Assembly (NCBI GenBank): GCA_023205875.1
Contig: CP060760.1
Span: 124,001-188,000 of the forward strand
Direction of reading: 5' to 3'
Source of the DNA: Chloropicon primus
Lineage: Eukaryota > Chlorophyta > Chloropicophyceae > Chloropicales > Chloropicaceae
Length of the DNA: 64,000 bases
Shown here: positions 53,973-63,100 of the stretch, in pieces
How the letters are laid out: every line of letters starts with the position of its first letter
How positions within the stretch are numbered: position 1 is the stretch's first letter
The notes under the pieces: model-generated
What the model was told of the DNA's origin: nothing
Seen by the model: the letters and a program-made list of their open reading frames with translations, nothing else
Database searches by the model: none
Made by a program: the position numbers and the translations under genes

Positions 53973-55595
53973 TTATTGTTTTTCACCGGCCATCACGGCC
54001 ATCCCCTGCAGGGCGACCTTCCTGTCCGCTCCCCCGCTCGCCAGGGTCCCAGCAGAGAACCAGTCCAGGCAGAGAGCCTTGTCGCCGTGCAGCTCGATGC
54101 TGTGCAGCGGCATCGAGCTCCTCATGTCCCAAACCTTGACGAGCCCGTCATAGTCGCAGGACGCGAAGTGGAAGGGCGAGGAGGGGCTCCACCGAATGTC
54201 CGCAACGACGGCCTTGTGGGACTTGAACGACTTCACGGTCGCCAGCGCCATGCCGGTGCCCTTTTCCTTGGCCCTGAAGGACTCCCTTGGATCCCAAACG
54301 GCGACGAGGCCGTCCGCTGACCCAAAGGCTAAGCTCAGGCTCCCGCTGTGCCCCGCGTCCCGGGAGGAGTCCAAGCAAAACAGGGCGCTGTCCCTGATGA
54401 GGTTGGAGACCATCTTGCCCTTGGAGACGTCGAAGCACTTGACGGTGCAGTCCCAGGACGCGGAACAGATGAGGTTCTCCTCGGGCCAGCACACGCTGGA
54501 GATGCACTGCTTGTGACCCTCGAGAAACGTCGTCTCCACTTGCTCCAAGCTAACGGTGTTCTCAGGGAGCTCCTCCGTCGCCTTCTTTTGCTTCTTCGCA
54601 GCGTTCAGCTGCGACCCGGCAATGTCCTCCTCGTCTATGCTCCACACCCTGACCTTTTGATCCCAACCGCCACTGCAGAACCTGCCGCAGCCAGGGCTCG
54701 AGGCGACGCTCTCCACTCCCCCGGTGTGGCCCACGAACTCAAAGACCTGGACGAGGTCGAGCCCGGTGGCCCCGGCCTTGCCGCCTGCCCCCTTCTTCCT
54801 CCTCCTCTTGCCGCCGTCCCCCCCCGCCTCTCCTCCCGCCTTGTTCACGAACCAGCCTCTCATGCTGCTGTCCTTCGACGCCGTGACCAAGATCTGACCA
54901 CCTCCGTGCATGGAGGAGACCGATGAATCGTCGCCTTGCGGCCCTTCCTCGCTCACCTTCACCACCGCCAGGGCAGACACCGAGTCACTGTGTGCGACCT
55001 TGCTCCCCTGCAGCACCTCGCCCTCGCCCGAAGAGGTCCTGTGCATGCTCACTCCTCCGTCGTAACTTCCCGAGAACAGCAAGTCTCCGTGACCCCGCAC
55101 CGCTCCAACCCAATCCGGAAGATCCAGCTCTTTCGGCTGAGAGCGCAAAGGCAGAGGTCAGTAAGGCATCGGGCGGCAATCCCATTCCCTGGACACCGGA
55201 GAGGCCAGCAACCACCGAAAAGGGATGGACCCATGGGTGTGTGCGTGTGTGTGTCAAAGCATTGCCTCGCGAGCAAAAGGAATACTTACCGGTTGCGGTG
55301 GCTCCAAGGCGAAGAAGTATTCGATCACGATGGTCTTCTCGACGGAGAGTCCCCTCTTCGCCAAGTGCCGGGCGAGCTCCCCTCGTAACAGCTCTCCCGA
55401 CACGAGAAAGTCGAAGACCTTTGGACCCTCTTCATCGTCCTCGTCCGCGGTGCTAAGGAGCGCGTTGATCGTCTGGCTCAAGCCGTAACGCGTCGAGTTC
55501 GAAGGAAGAGCGATATCCGTCGACGGCACCTTCAACTCGTCCGGAAGCTTCGTCACGAACCGGCACAGAACCTTCTGACTCGCATCCGTCTCCAT
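53973..55595 (-). CDS. WDR12: WDR12/Ytm1 ribosome biogenesis protein (2 exons)
   Basis: PeBoW-complex member required for 60S maturation. Exon 1 55595-55290 (102 codons) encodes the NLE/UBL domain (CRFVTKLPDELKVPSTDIAL; FDFLVSGELLRGELARHL; VIEYFFALEPPQP); exon 2 55136-53973 continues in phase over a 153-bp intron: PKELDLPDWVGAVRGH followed by seven WD repeats, e.g. LLFSGSYDGGVSMHRTSS, VESVASSPGCGRFCSGGWDQ and ISSVCWPEENLICSASWDCT. Total 489 aa. The UBL-plus-WD40 order and the DLPDWVGAV start identify WDR12. An ATG at 55709 in frame could give a 38-residue extension; the ATG at 55595, directly before the domain, is preferred. Confidence 0.95.
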
Positions 55596-55873
55596 CGTGG
55601 CGGCTTGGCTTGGTTTCCTGAATGAATTTGAGAGATTGGCCTCCTCGCCCTGGAGTCTGGAGTGCTGGATGGATGGAGTGGCCATGATTGCTTGGGTGTG
55701 TCCGTGCATGGTGGGGCCAGGACCAGGACCACCCCGTTTCTCAATTCTGGTTCTGGGTCCTGGTGCCTCTACCTCTCCTCTTTTGTATCAATCATGCATC
55801 GTAACGATCGAGGACAAGGGGGACAGGGGTGGATCGAGGCCTTCAACAAAAAGGGGCTTGGGTTGCTTGTCGC
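55596..55873. other. Upstream region of WDR12
   Basis: About 280 bp between tandem minus-strand genes WDR12 and the oxalyl-CoA fusion gene. No repeats of note and no coding sequence supported. Confidence 0.35.
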
Positions 55874-58800
55874 TTAGAGTTTAGACGCAATTTTATTCAT
55901 GTGGTTCATCCTGGCGCTTTCCACCCCGCTCCTCGGATCGACAAGGACGTTGAACAGGGCCGGCTTTCCTTGGAGAAGGGCAGAGCGGAGGTTCTGTGCC
56001 AGCGCATCGGGATGGTAGATTGAGTGTCCCTGCCCGTGGAAGGACTTCATGATCATCTCGTACTGGGAGCCTGGGACAAAGTCCGTTGGCGCGGGGTCTT
56101 TCCCGAACCCAGCGGCCTCCATCCCCTTCTTCGCCTTCGTTTTGGTGCCCTCCTCCCTCCTGTCCCCCCCATAAATTCCACCGTTGTTGAGGACTACTAC
56201 TACGACTTTCAGGTCATACCTTGCGATCACCTCGCACTCCATGGCAGAGAAGCCGAACGCAGAGTCTCCCAACACGGCCAGAACGGGCCTCTCCGGATCG
56301 TTAAGGGCGGCCGCAACGGCGTAGCCCAAACCTACGCCCATCGTCCCCATCGTCCCCGAGTCCAGCCTCGTTCTCGGAACGTTGACCTCAATGGCCTGCC
56401 GCCCAATGTCCATCGTGTTCGCCCCCTCGTTCACAAACACGGGCTGCACGCCGTGGCCTGCCGCGAGATCCTTCAGGACGCCGTCGATGACGCCAAAGAC
56501 TTGGTAAAATCCCATCAGGTCGGTAGCCTTCGAAGCAAGCTTGGTCCGCAGATCCTCCTTCTTCGCTTCCTTCTCCTTCTGAAGAGCCTGGACCCACTTG
56601 GAGACCTTGGCAGCCGAGTAACCACTCTTGTACAGCGCGTTGCTCAGCTGCGAGACCACTGTTTTCGCGTCCCCCGGCAAGTAGAGGTTGGTGGTCCGCA
56701 GGCAATGCTTGCTTCTCTTCTTCGCGTCGAGGGTGTCCACCACGATGAACTTGGCGCTCTTTGACCATTTCGGAGCCTCTCCAAAGGACCACTGCCAATT
56801 CAGTCGCGTCCCGAGGACAAGGACCACGTCACACTCCTTCATCGCTTTCGATCTGGCAGCCCCCACGCACAGGTCGTGTGCATCAGGAATCAAGCCCTTG
56901 CCCATCGGGCTTGGGAGGCAGGGTATGCCGGTCAACTTCACAAAGTCTTCGAGCTCGGTTTCTGACCTCGAATACGCTGCCCCCTTCCCCACAATGATCA
57001 TTGGCCTCTTCGCCCTCAGCAGCAGAGCTGCAGCCTTTTCCACCTTTGCGTTATCTGCCGCGAAGCGGAAGATGTCCTGAGTGACGTGCTTGACATCCCT
57101 GAGGACCCTGGCGTCGTCGATCGGCCCGACGGTTGAGAACAAGATGTCCGCGGGAATGTCAACGTAGACGCCGCCAGGCCTGCCCGACAGAGCCTCGTGC
57201 ACCGCAGCAGACAAGACTCTGCCGGTTTGAGAGATCTTCTTGATCTGAAAGACCGCCTTGCAGTGGGGCCTCGCAGCTTTGCACTGGTCGATCTCCTGGA
57301 AGCCCCCCTTGCCAACACGCTTCCTCTCCACGGAGCCGGAGATCATGATCATCGGCCAGCAATTTTCCGTAGCATTCGAAAGTCCCGCCAGCCCGTGAAC
57401 GACTCCTGGACCAGACACGGTGAGCAGCACCGCTGGCTTACCCGTAAGGAAGCCCAGGCAGGAGGCGGCATAACCAGCAGATTGCTCGTTCCTGAACCCG
57501 ATGAATCGTATCCCTTGAGCTTGCGCAGAAGTCGCCAGCTGGGTCACCGGTATGCCGACGATTCCCAGCATGTGCTTCACCCCGATGGCCGACAGGCACT
57601 TTGCAACCGACTCGAATCCCTGAACGTCCGCTTGCTCCTCCTGCTCTGCTTCTGCGCCCCCTCCTGCTCCCCCCCTCCCGGCTTTGACCTGGTCTTGCAC
57701 GAACGATCTGACCATTCTCCTCTGTATTTTGCCCGTGGGGGTCTTGGGCATGACTTCGAGGTAGTGAAACTTGATGGGGATCTTGAACGTCGCTAGTTTG
57801 GGCTTGCAGTGAGCCAGGAGCTGGGCCTCAGACACGCTGCTTCCGTCCTTGACGACGACAGCTGCATGGACAACTTCCCCGTACTTCTCATCTGGCATGC
57901 CAAAGGCCACAGCCTCCGCGAGCGAGGGGTGGGAAAGCAGGGTGCTGTCGATCTCCAATGGCGATATTTTCTCCCCGCCCCTGTTGATGAGCTCCTTCAG
58001 CCTCCCGGTCAGCGTCAGGTACCCGTTCTCGTCGAGCCAGCCTTGGTCCCCGGTGTGGAACCAGCCGCCAGCAAAGGCCTCCGCCGTGGCCTTTGGGTTG
58101 TTCAGATACCCTGGGGTGACGTTGGGGCCCCGGATGCAGACCTCGCCGACCGATCTTGGGGGCAGCTCGTTTAGCTTGTCGCCCAAAATCGTGACCTGGA
58201 CGCCCATCCCTTTGCCCACGCTCCCGGGAATCCTCTTGCCGTACTTGGGAAGGGGGTTGCTCGTCATCTGGTGGCACGCTTCAGTCATCGCGTACGCCTC
58301 CACCACAGGGGCCCTGAAAGTGGTCTCCAGTTTGGTCAGGATGGCAGGCGCGAGGGACGAGCTTGAGCTCCTGATCAGCCGCAGGGGCGGGGGATCGTCG
58401 GCGGGATAGTCCTTGCCGGCCCTGAGAAGGAGGACTTGGTGGATGGTGGGCACGGCCGTGTACCAGGTGATGCGGAAGTGCCTGGCGTCTTTCCAAAACA
58501 TGTTTGCGCTGAACGCCCCGCCCGACGGGATGACGACCTGAGACCTCGACGCCAGCGCCGTCAGCAGGCCGCACATCAGGCCGTGGACGTGGAACAGCGG
58601 CATCACCAAAAGGGAAACGTCCTTTGGTCCGAATTCGTACGTTCTCCTTATGTTCGAAATCGAGGCGCAGATGTTGGCGTGGGTCAGCGGAACCCCCTTG
58701 GGCTTGCTGGTCGTGCCGGAGGTGTGCAGAAGCAGCGCGACTTCTTGGGGCCTCGGGAGATCCGACAGCGCGGCGTCGGAGCTCCCGGTCGCCCTCAGGA

Positions 58801-59329
58801 GCACCCCGCTCGCCACGTCCCAAACGGTGAAGAGGACGCCGCCCCACTCCGGGTCGTTCACCGCGGCGATTTGGAAAACTCGAATTCCCAGGTCCCTCGC
58901 TGCCTCTACGGCCGCCTCGGGAGCGCCCGTCGCCGGCAGCAGGACCGCCGCCGCCTTCTGGTCCTCCAGGTAGAAGAGGTACTCGTCTTTCGTGTACTTT
59001 GGGTTCAGGGGGGCCGCGACCGACCTCGCGATCGTTGTCCCGATGAAGGCGCCCGCGAAGGCGACGCTGTTCGGCATGACGATGGCCGCCACCGCTCCCG
59101 GCGTCAACACGGGCTGCGCATTGGAAGGCGACCTCAGGAGGTGGGCCAAGTTAAGCAGGGCCTTGTTGAGGTGGCCAAAGGTGATCGGCTTCAACCGCTC
59201 TTCCTCCGGGTCCTTTCCCCCAGGCACGTTCCCTGCTTTGGGCAGCCCCGCCTGGAAGCAAACAGCCCTCGACACCTCCCTGGTCTCCCCTTCACTCAGC
59301 AGTATCGCCTCGGCGAGCGTCCTCGACAT
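55874..59329 (-). CDS. Bifunctional oxalyl-CoA synthetase / oxalyl-CoA decarboxylase, peroxisomal
   Basis: One unbroken 1151-codon frame holding two enzymes. Residues ~1-545: ANL-family acyl-CoA synthetase nearest plant AAE3 (oxalate-CoA ligase): LLLHTSGTTSKPKGVPLTHA (P-loop), MPLFHVHGLMCGLL, YAMTEACHQM, GWFHTGDQGWLDENGYLTLT, GRLKELINRGGEKISPLEID and a catalytic Lys in PKTPTGKIQRR. A Gly/Ala/Glu linker (~548-568) follows. Residues ~570-1151: ThDP-dependent oxalyl-CoA decarboxylase: FRNEQSAGYAAS with the cofactor-activating Glu, GDSAFGFSAMECEV (ThDP/metal motif), VVLNNGGIYGGDRR, and DPAPTDFVPGSQYE. The chain ends ASKL: a PTS1 peroxisome signal. Predicted to turn oxalate, ATP and CoA into oxalyl-CoA, then formyl-CoA and CO2. 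A 2-hydroxyacyl-CoA lyase role for the second half is the main alternative. Upstream DNA carries two motif copies. Confidence 0.93.
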   Translation of the reverse strand: MSRTLAEAILLSEGETREVSRAVCFQAGLPKAGNVPGGKDPEEERLKPITFGHLNKALLNLAHLLRSPSNAQPVLTPGAVAAIVMPNSVAFAGAFIGTTIARSVAAPLNPKYTKDEYLFYLEDQKAAAVLLPATGAPEAAVEAARDLGIRVFQIAAVNDPEWGGVLFTVWDVASGVLLRATGSSDAALSDLPRPQEVALLLHTSGTTSKPKGVPLTHANICASISNIRRTYEFGPKDVSLLVMPLFHVHGLMCGLLTALASRSQVVIPSGGAFSANMFWKDARHFRITWYTAVPTIHQVLLLRAGKDYPADDPPPLRLIRSSSSSLAPAILTKLETTFRAPVVEAYAMTEACHQMTSNPLPKYGKRIPGSVGKGMGVQVTILGDKLNELPPRSVGEVCIRGPNVTPGYLNNPKATAEAFAGGWFHTGDQGWLDENGYLTLTGRLKELINRGGEKISPLEIDSTLLSHPSLAEAVAFGMPDEKYGEVVHAAVVVKDGSSVSEAQLLAHCKPKLATFKIPIKFHYLEVMPKTPTGKIQRRMVRSFVQDQVKAGRGGAGGGAEAEQEEQADVQGFESVAKCLSAIGVKHMLGIVGIPVTQLATSAQAQGIRFIGFRNEQSAGYAASCLGFLTGKPAVLLTVSGPGVVHGLAGLSNATENCWPMIMISGSVERKRVGKGGFQEIDQCKAARPHCKAVFQIKKISQTGRVLSAAVHEALSGRPGGVYVDIPADILFSTVGPIDDARVLRDVKHVTQDIFRFAADNAKVEKAAALLLRAKRPMIIVGKGAAYSRSETELEDFVKLTGIPCLPSPMGKGLIPDAHDLCVGAARSKAMKECDVVLVLGTRLNWQWSFGEAPKWSKSAKFIVVDTLDAKKRSKHCLRTTNLYLPGDAKTVVSQLSNALYKSGYSAAKVSKWVQALQKEKEAKKEDLRTKLASKATDLMGFYQVFGVIDGVLKDLAAGHGVQPVFVNEGANTMDIGRQAIEVNVPRTRLDSGTMGTMGVGLGYAVAAALNDPERPVLAVLGDSAFGFSAMECEVIARYDLKVVVVVLNNGGIYGGDRREEGTKTKAKKGMEAAGFGKDPAPTDFVPGSQYEMIMKSFHGQGHSIYHPDALAQNLRSALLQGKPALFNVLVDPRSGVESARMNHMNKIASKL

Positions 59330-59973
59330 GTCGTTCGATTAGCGCCACGAGTCTCGTATCCCCTCCTCCTCGCCTTACTCCTCCGCCGTTTTCCTCGAGC
59401 GAGGGCTCTTTGGAAAGACGAACGCGAGACACTTCCACTGGTTCGGTCCTCCCGATGTCTCCCTTCCCCTTCCTCCCGATGTCCTCGAGCCCCTCTGTCG
59501 ATTAGCACCACAAGTCTCCTCCCTCTCGTATCGTATCCCCTCCTCGCCTCACTCCTCCGCCGTTTCCGTCAAGCGAGGGCTCTTTGGAAAGAAGAACGCG
59601 AGACGCTTCCGCTGGTTTGGTCCTCCCGATCTGTCCCTTCCCCTTCCTCCCGATGTCCTCGAGCGTCTGCTGCCTTGTCCCGATCAAGCGTTATGAACGA
59701 GCGGCTGAGAGCGAGCCGTTGTTTTCCCCTCTTCTTCCCCCTTCATTTAAATTGACAGGCGGAAGGCATCGAGGCGGAAGGGGTTTGGGGAGCAAGTTTC
59801 GGAGCGAGTTTCGGGACGGAGCGGGGGCGAAGAGCGGAGGGAGAGGTACACAGGGAGAAAGGCACGGTCGCGGTCTTTCTTATGACCCGTCGCTTGAAAG
59901 ATTTGGGGCGGTGAAGGGTTTGGTGGAGGGAAGAGCTCGAGGATTTTGACAACTTGCTTGTGAGGTTGTTGTC
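59330..59973. promoter_or_regulatory. Divergent promoter region with tandem ~175-bp duplication
   Basis: Between the oxalyl-CoA fusion gene (minus) and SLX1 (plus). Two similar blocks, about 59341-59500 and 59505-59665, share AGC(G/A)CCAC(G/A)AGTCTC, CTCCTCCGCCGTTT, the motif (59394-59418 and 59569-59591, minus orientation) and CTTCCTCCCGATGTCCTCGA. A third, plus-oriented motif copy (59874-59900) precedes SLX1 by 74 bp. No gene supported. Confidence 0.65.
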
Positions 59974-60921
59974 ATGGAGGCCAGCGGTAGCAGGGGGAAG
60001 GGGAGGGAGGAGACCTCTTGCAGCTTGGCAACTTCTTCTCCCTCATGTTGCTTGGCATCTTCTTCGGCCTCGTGCAGCTTGACATCTTCTTCGGTTCGGC
60101 GGAAGAGGAAGGGAAAGTTTTACGCGAGTTACTTGCTCGTTTCCTTGAGCGAGAGGAGCTCGAGGGGGAAGGGGAGGACGTACATAGGGTTCACGGTGAA
60201 CCCTTCTCGGAGGATACGGCAGCACAATGGGAAGCTGGCGATGGGAGCGTGCAGCACGCGGGCCTTCCGGCCGTGGGAGATGGTTCTCGTGGTGTACGGG
60301 TTCTCCTCCAAGGGGAAGGCGCTGGCCTTCGAGTGGGCGTGGCAGCACCCTCGCAGGTCCAAAGCCATCAAGGAGAAGGTCGGAAAGATCAAGAGGACCG
60401 CGCTGACCGGGATGAAGGGCAAGGTGAGGATACTGAACGAGCTCCTGTGCTCGGAAGCCTTCGCCAGCGAGGCGCCGAACCTTCGCGTGCAGGTTCTGGA
60501 CAGCAAGCACTCGGACGTGTTGCCCTGCTTGAGCCAGACGCGAGTCCCCGTGAGCATCGCCCCGATGCAAGAGCTCCCGACGGAGGACTACGGTCAAGGG
60601 GAGGAGGAGGAGGAGGGGGCCTTGCCGGCGGGGGGCCTGGGAAAGTGCATGCTGTGCTTCGGCGAGCTCATCGAGGGGTGCGCGGTCTTGGCTTGCAGGT
60701 GCAGGTCGGCCTTCCACGTCAACTGCTTGGAGAAGCACCTGCCCAACCCTTGCCCGATGTGCCAGTACCCATTGACGATGGACGAGGCCTTGGACCTGGG
60801 GAGGGGAACGGCGGACGAGATCGAGATCGGGATCCCCACTGCTCAGTGCGGCACTCCGACCGCAAAGGAAAGAATCATCGAAAAGTCTTCACCCATCGTC
60901 ATTTCTCTCCTCTCCCCATAG
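59974..60921 (+). CDS. SLX1: SLX1-type GIY-YIG structure-specific endonuclease
   Basis: Catalytic subunit of the SLX1-SLX4 nuclease that cuts branched DNA and Holliday junctions. The 315-aa protein has a Ser-rich N-terminus (~45 residues), then the GIY-YIG domain: YASYLLVSLSERSSRGKGRT, YIGFTVNPSRRIRQHNG (catalytic Tyr and Arg), FRPWEMVLVVYGFSSKGKAL and the metal-binding Glu in FEWAWQHP. A C-terminal RING-type zinc finger (~225-262) is CMLCFGELIEG, then CRCRSAFHVNCLEKH and CPMC. Domain order and the FEWAWQHP block are diagnostic of SLX1. The ATG at 59974 is the first in frame; the N-terminal Ser/Ala-rich section is variable. Confidence 0.93.
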   Translation: MEASGSRGKGREETSCSLATSSPSCCLASSSASCSLTSSSVRRKRKGKFYASYLLVSLSERSSRGKGRTYIGFTVNPSRRIRQHNGKLAMGACSTRAFRPWEMVLVVYGFSSKGKALAFEWAWQHPRRSKAIKEKVGKIKRTALTGMKGKVRILNELLCSEAFASEAPNLRVQVLDSKHSDVLPCLSQTRVPVSIAPMQELPTEDYGQGEEEEEGALPAGGLGKCMLCFGELIEGCAVLACRCRSAFHVNCLEKHLPNPCPMCQYPLTMDEALDLGRGTADEIEIGIPTAQCGTPTAKERIIEKSSPIVISLLSP

Positions 60922-61105
60922 AATGACTTCTTCTTATTATTATTGCGATCTATGTCTTGCCCTCCTTCTTTAAGTTGTTCCCCGCCGGGAACGTTTCCAC
61001 CGTCACAATTCATTGCCTTCCCCTTCCCTTTCTCCCAACCCCTTCGCTTTTCAGCTGTCGATCCCTTCAGCTGTGGTTGAGGGAGAAGGAGAGGAACATG
61101 ACGTG

Positions 61106-62947
61106 ATGAGGAAGAGGGGCAGGTGCTGGATGAGCGAAGGGGACCAAGCGCTGGTGGATCTCCTTAGAAGGTCCCTCCGACAATACACCCCTCTCACGTG
61201 GGTCAAGTTCTCCTTCGCCATCCTCGGGACGATTGGGGCGAACCTCTGCTTCCTCGCACTCCCCATGCAGGTTCCAACTTTAGTTGCGGCGCTTGATTCG
61301 CCGTCGTCGTCGTCGTCGTCGGCTTCGTTGCTCAGCGGGTGCTTGTCGATGGTCACTCTCTACCTATTACGCGTCGTACTCTCCCACGGCGGTAGGCACT
61401 GTCTGGAGAGTGTTGGCGTTTTGACCTTGCTGAACATCCAAGGGGAGATCTTCTCGTCAGCCCAGAGGCTGACAGTGGAGGATTTCGAGATGAGGTTTGG
61501 ATTGGGCGACGTCTTGGGAGTGCTGGAGCACGACGCCGCTGTGATCAGAGATGTACTCACCGTCAACCTGGAAAGGGTGTTGACGGGACTGATCTATGTG
61601 GTTGGTGGGATCTACTTGTGCCTCGTGATTTCGACCTTCCTTACGGTTGTGATATTCTGTGCGATCCTTCCCATCGGCTTGGCTTCAGTCTTCCTCAAGA
61701 AGATAAGCGAGACCTTTGGCAAGCGCCTGTCTGAGAAGAGGTCTCTTGTTGTGTCCAGGGAGCGAGAGATCTTGGGCTGTGCTCGGTTGGTGAGGTCCCA
61801 CCGGATGGAGAGGGAGGAGGAGCGCTCGTACAGAAGGCTTGGGGAGGAATACAACGAGGAAGCGAATCGTTACAGCGCTTTCATGAGCATTTGCAAGGGA
61901 GGATCTGGATTGACTCATTCCTTCGCTCTCATGATGATCATTTACTTTGGCGTCAGCCAAGCTTCCACGAAGGACGGCCTTGGGTCGGGCCAGCTCGTGG
62001 CCTTGATCAACATAGTCGTGGAGATCGGCAAGCATTTGGAGGGCGCGGTGCAGAACTATCTCTTGATCTCCGCGGCGGGGGGGAACGCAAAGAAGATCAG
62101 ACGCATCCTTGATGCTGCTACGCATTCCGAAGACATCCAACGCGGCCAGGGAGATGGCCCGTCTGAGATAGACAGGATCAAAGACAGCCCGTCGGCGTGC
62201 ATTCTCGAGCTCAGAGGGTGCACTTACCTGTACAACGACGAGGGGACCACGAGGGGAGTGGAAAACATCTCCTTCGAGGCGAAGCCTGGGGAGATTTTGT
62301 GCCTCGTGGGTCCATCCGGCTGCGGCAAGAGCACGACGCTCGACTTGGTCGCCCTCTTCCGCCCTTGCCAAGCGGGGAAAATTCTGTTTCACGGCGTGGA
62401 CACTGCAGACCTGTCCCTCGGCTCGTGCCGCTCATTGGTGAGCTGGGTTGGACAAACGAATCCCATCGTTCCCGGGACCTCGATACGCGATAACATCGCG
62501 TACGGGATGCATCTCGCCAGCGATGAAGACGTCCTGGAGGCGATCAAATTGTCCGCGTGCGATGACTTCCTCGACGCCAGCAATCTCCACCAGAGTTTCG
62601 ACCACGGCTTCAACCTCAGTGGCGGCCAGCGAGCGCGGGTGTCGATCGCTCGCGGCCTCCTCAAAGTTCTGAAAGGTGACGCAAAAATCCTTCTGTTGGA
62701 CGAGGCTTGCGCCAATCTGGATGCCGTCTCAGAATCAAGCTTGCTGTCAAGCATAAGGACAATCGTGAAAACTCATCGCATCGCATGCCTCTTCGTGACG
62801 CATAGGATGAACCACACCGCGAAAATCGCGGACAAGGTTCTCGTCCTCAAAGGTGGACGGCTTCGAGAGGAGGGGACCCACGTCGAGCTAAGCGCCAGGA
62901 AAGGAATATACTCCACCTTGCTCGCTGCATCATCCGAGAGCTTCTGA
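61106..62947 (+). CDS. ABC half-transporter, ABCB (TAP/MDR) type
   Basis: A 613-aa exporter half-molecule: transmembrane domain (~6 helices, residues ~40-345) followed by one ATP-binding domain (~370-600). Landmarks: intracellular loop LTVEDFEMRFGLGDVLGVLE, Walker A GPSGCGKST at ~401, Q-loop VGQTNPI, signature LSGGQRARVSIARGLL at ~503, Walker B ILLLDEACANLDA, and the switch His in VTHRMNH. The D-loop reads CANLDA rather than TSALDA. It would work as a homo- or heterodimer. The basic N-terminus is short; ATG 61106 is used since the frame upstream begins at TTG (ATG 61130 also possible). Transported substrate and membrane are unknown. Confidence 0.9.
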   Translation: MRKRGRCWMSEGDQALVDLLRRSLRQYTPLTWVKFSFAILGTIGANLCFLALPMQVPTLVAALDSPSSSSSSASLLSGCLSMVTLYLLRVVLSHGGRHCLESVGVLTLLNIQGEIFSSAQRLTVEDFEMRFGLGDVLGVLEHDAAVIRDVLTVNLERVLTGLIYVVGGIYLCLVISTFLTVVIFCAILPIGLASVFLKKISETFGKRLSEKRSLVVSREREILGCARLVRSHRMEREEERSYRRLGEEYNEEANRYSAFMSICKGGSGLTHSFALMMIIYFGVSQASTKDGLGSGQLVALINIVVEIGKHLEGAVQNYLLISAAGGNAKKIRRILDAATHSEDIQRGQGDGPSEIDRIKDSPSACILELRGCTYLYNDEGTTRGVENISFEAKPGEILCLVGPSGCGKSTTLDLVALFRPCQAGKILFHGVDTADLSLGSCRSLVSWVGQTNPIVPGTSIRDNIAYGMHLASDEDVLEAIKLSACDDFLDASNLHQSFDHGFNLSGGQRARVSIARGLLKVLKGDAKILLLDEACANLDAVSESSLLSSIRTIVKTHRIACLFVTHRMNHTAKIADKVLVLKGGRLREEGTHVELSARKGIYSTLLAASSESF

Positions 62948-63100
62948 TGAATGGATGGCGCCACTTTCGCTCTTGTAACTCATTCTCATCATCAATCACC
63001 ATTGTCCTGCACACACACAACTCTGGAACTCGAGTCCTCCAATTTTGACAGCTGCCGGAGAGGGAGAGGAGAGAGGAGCTCTCTGCCGGAGGGGCATCAG

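Noticed and set aside
55874-59329. Oxalyl-CoA fusion considered as two genes or an assembly artefact
   Set aside because: There is no stop, frame change, intron signal or second start context at the linker, and codon use is even across the join; a single gene is the simplest reading, though cDNA would settle it.
58436-59755. 439-codon plus-strand frame crossing the start of the oxalyl-CoA fusion gene
   Set aside because: It overlaps unambiguous synthetase coding sequence and then runs through the duplicated promoter blocks; no domain is visible.
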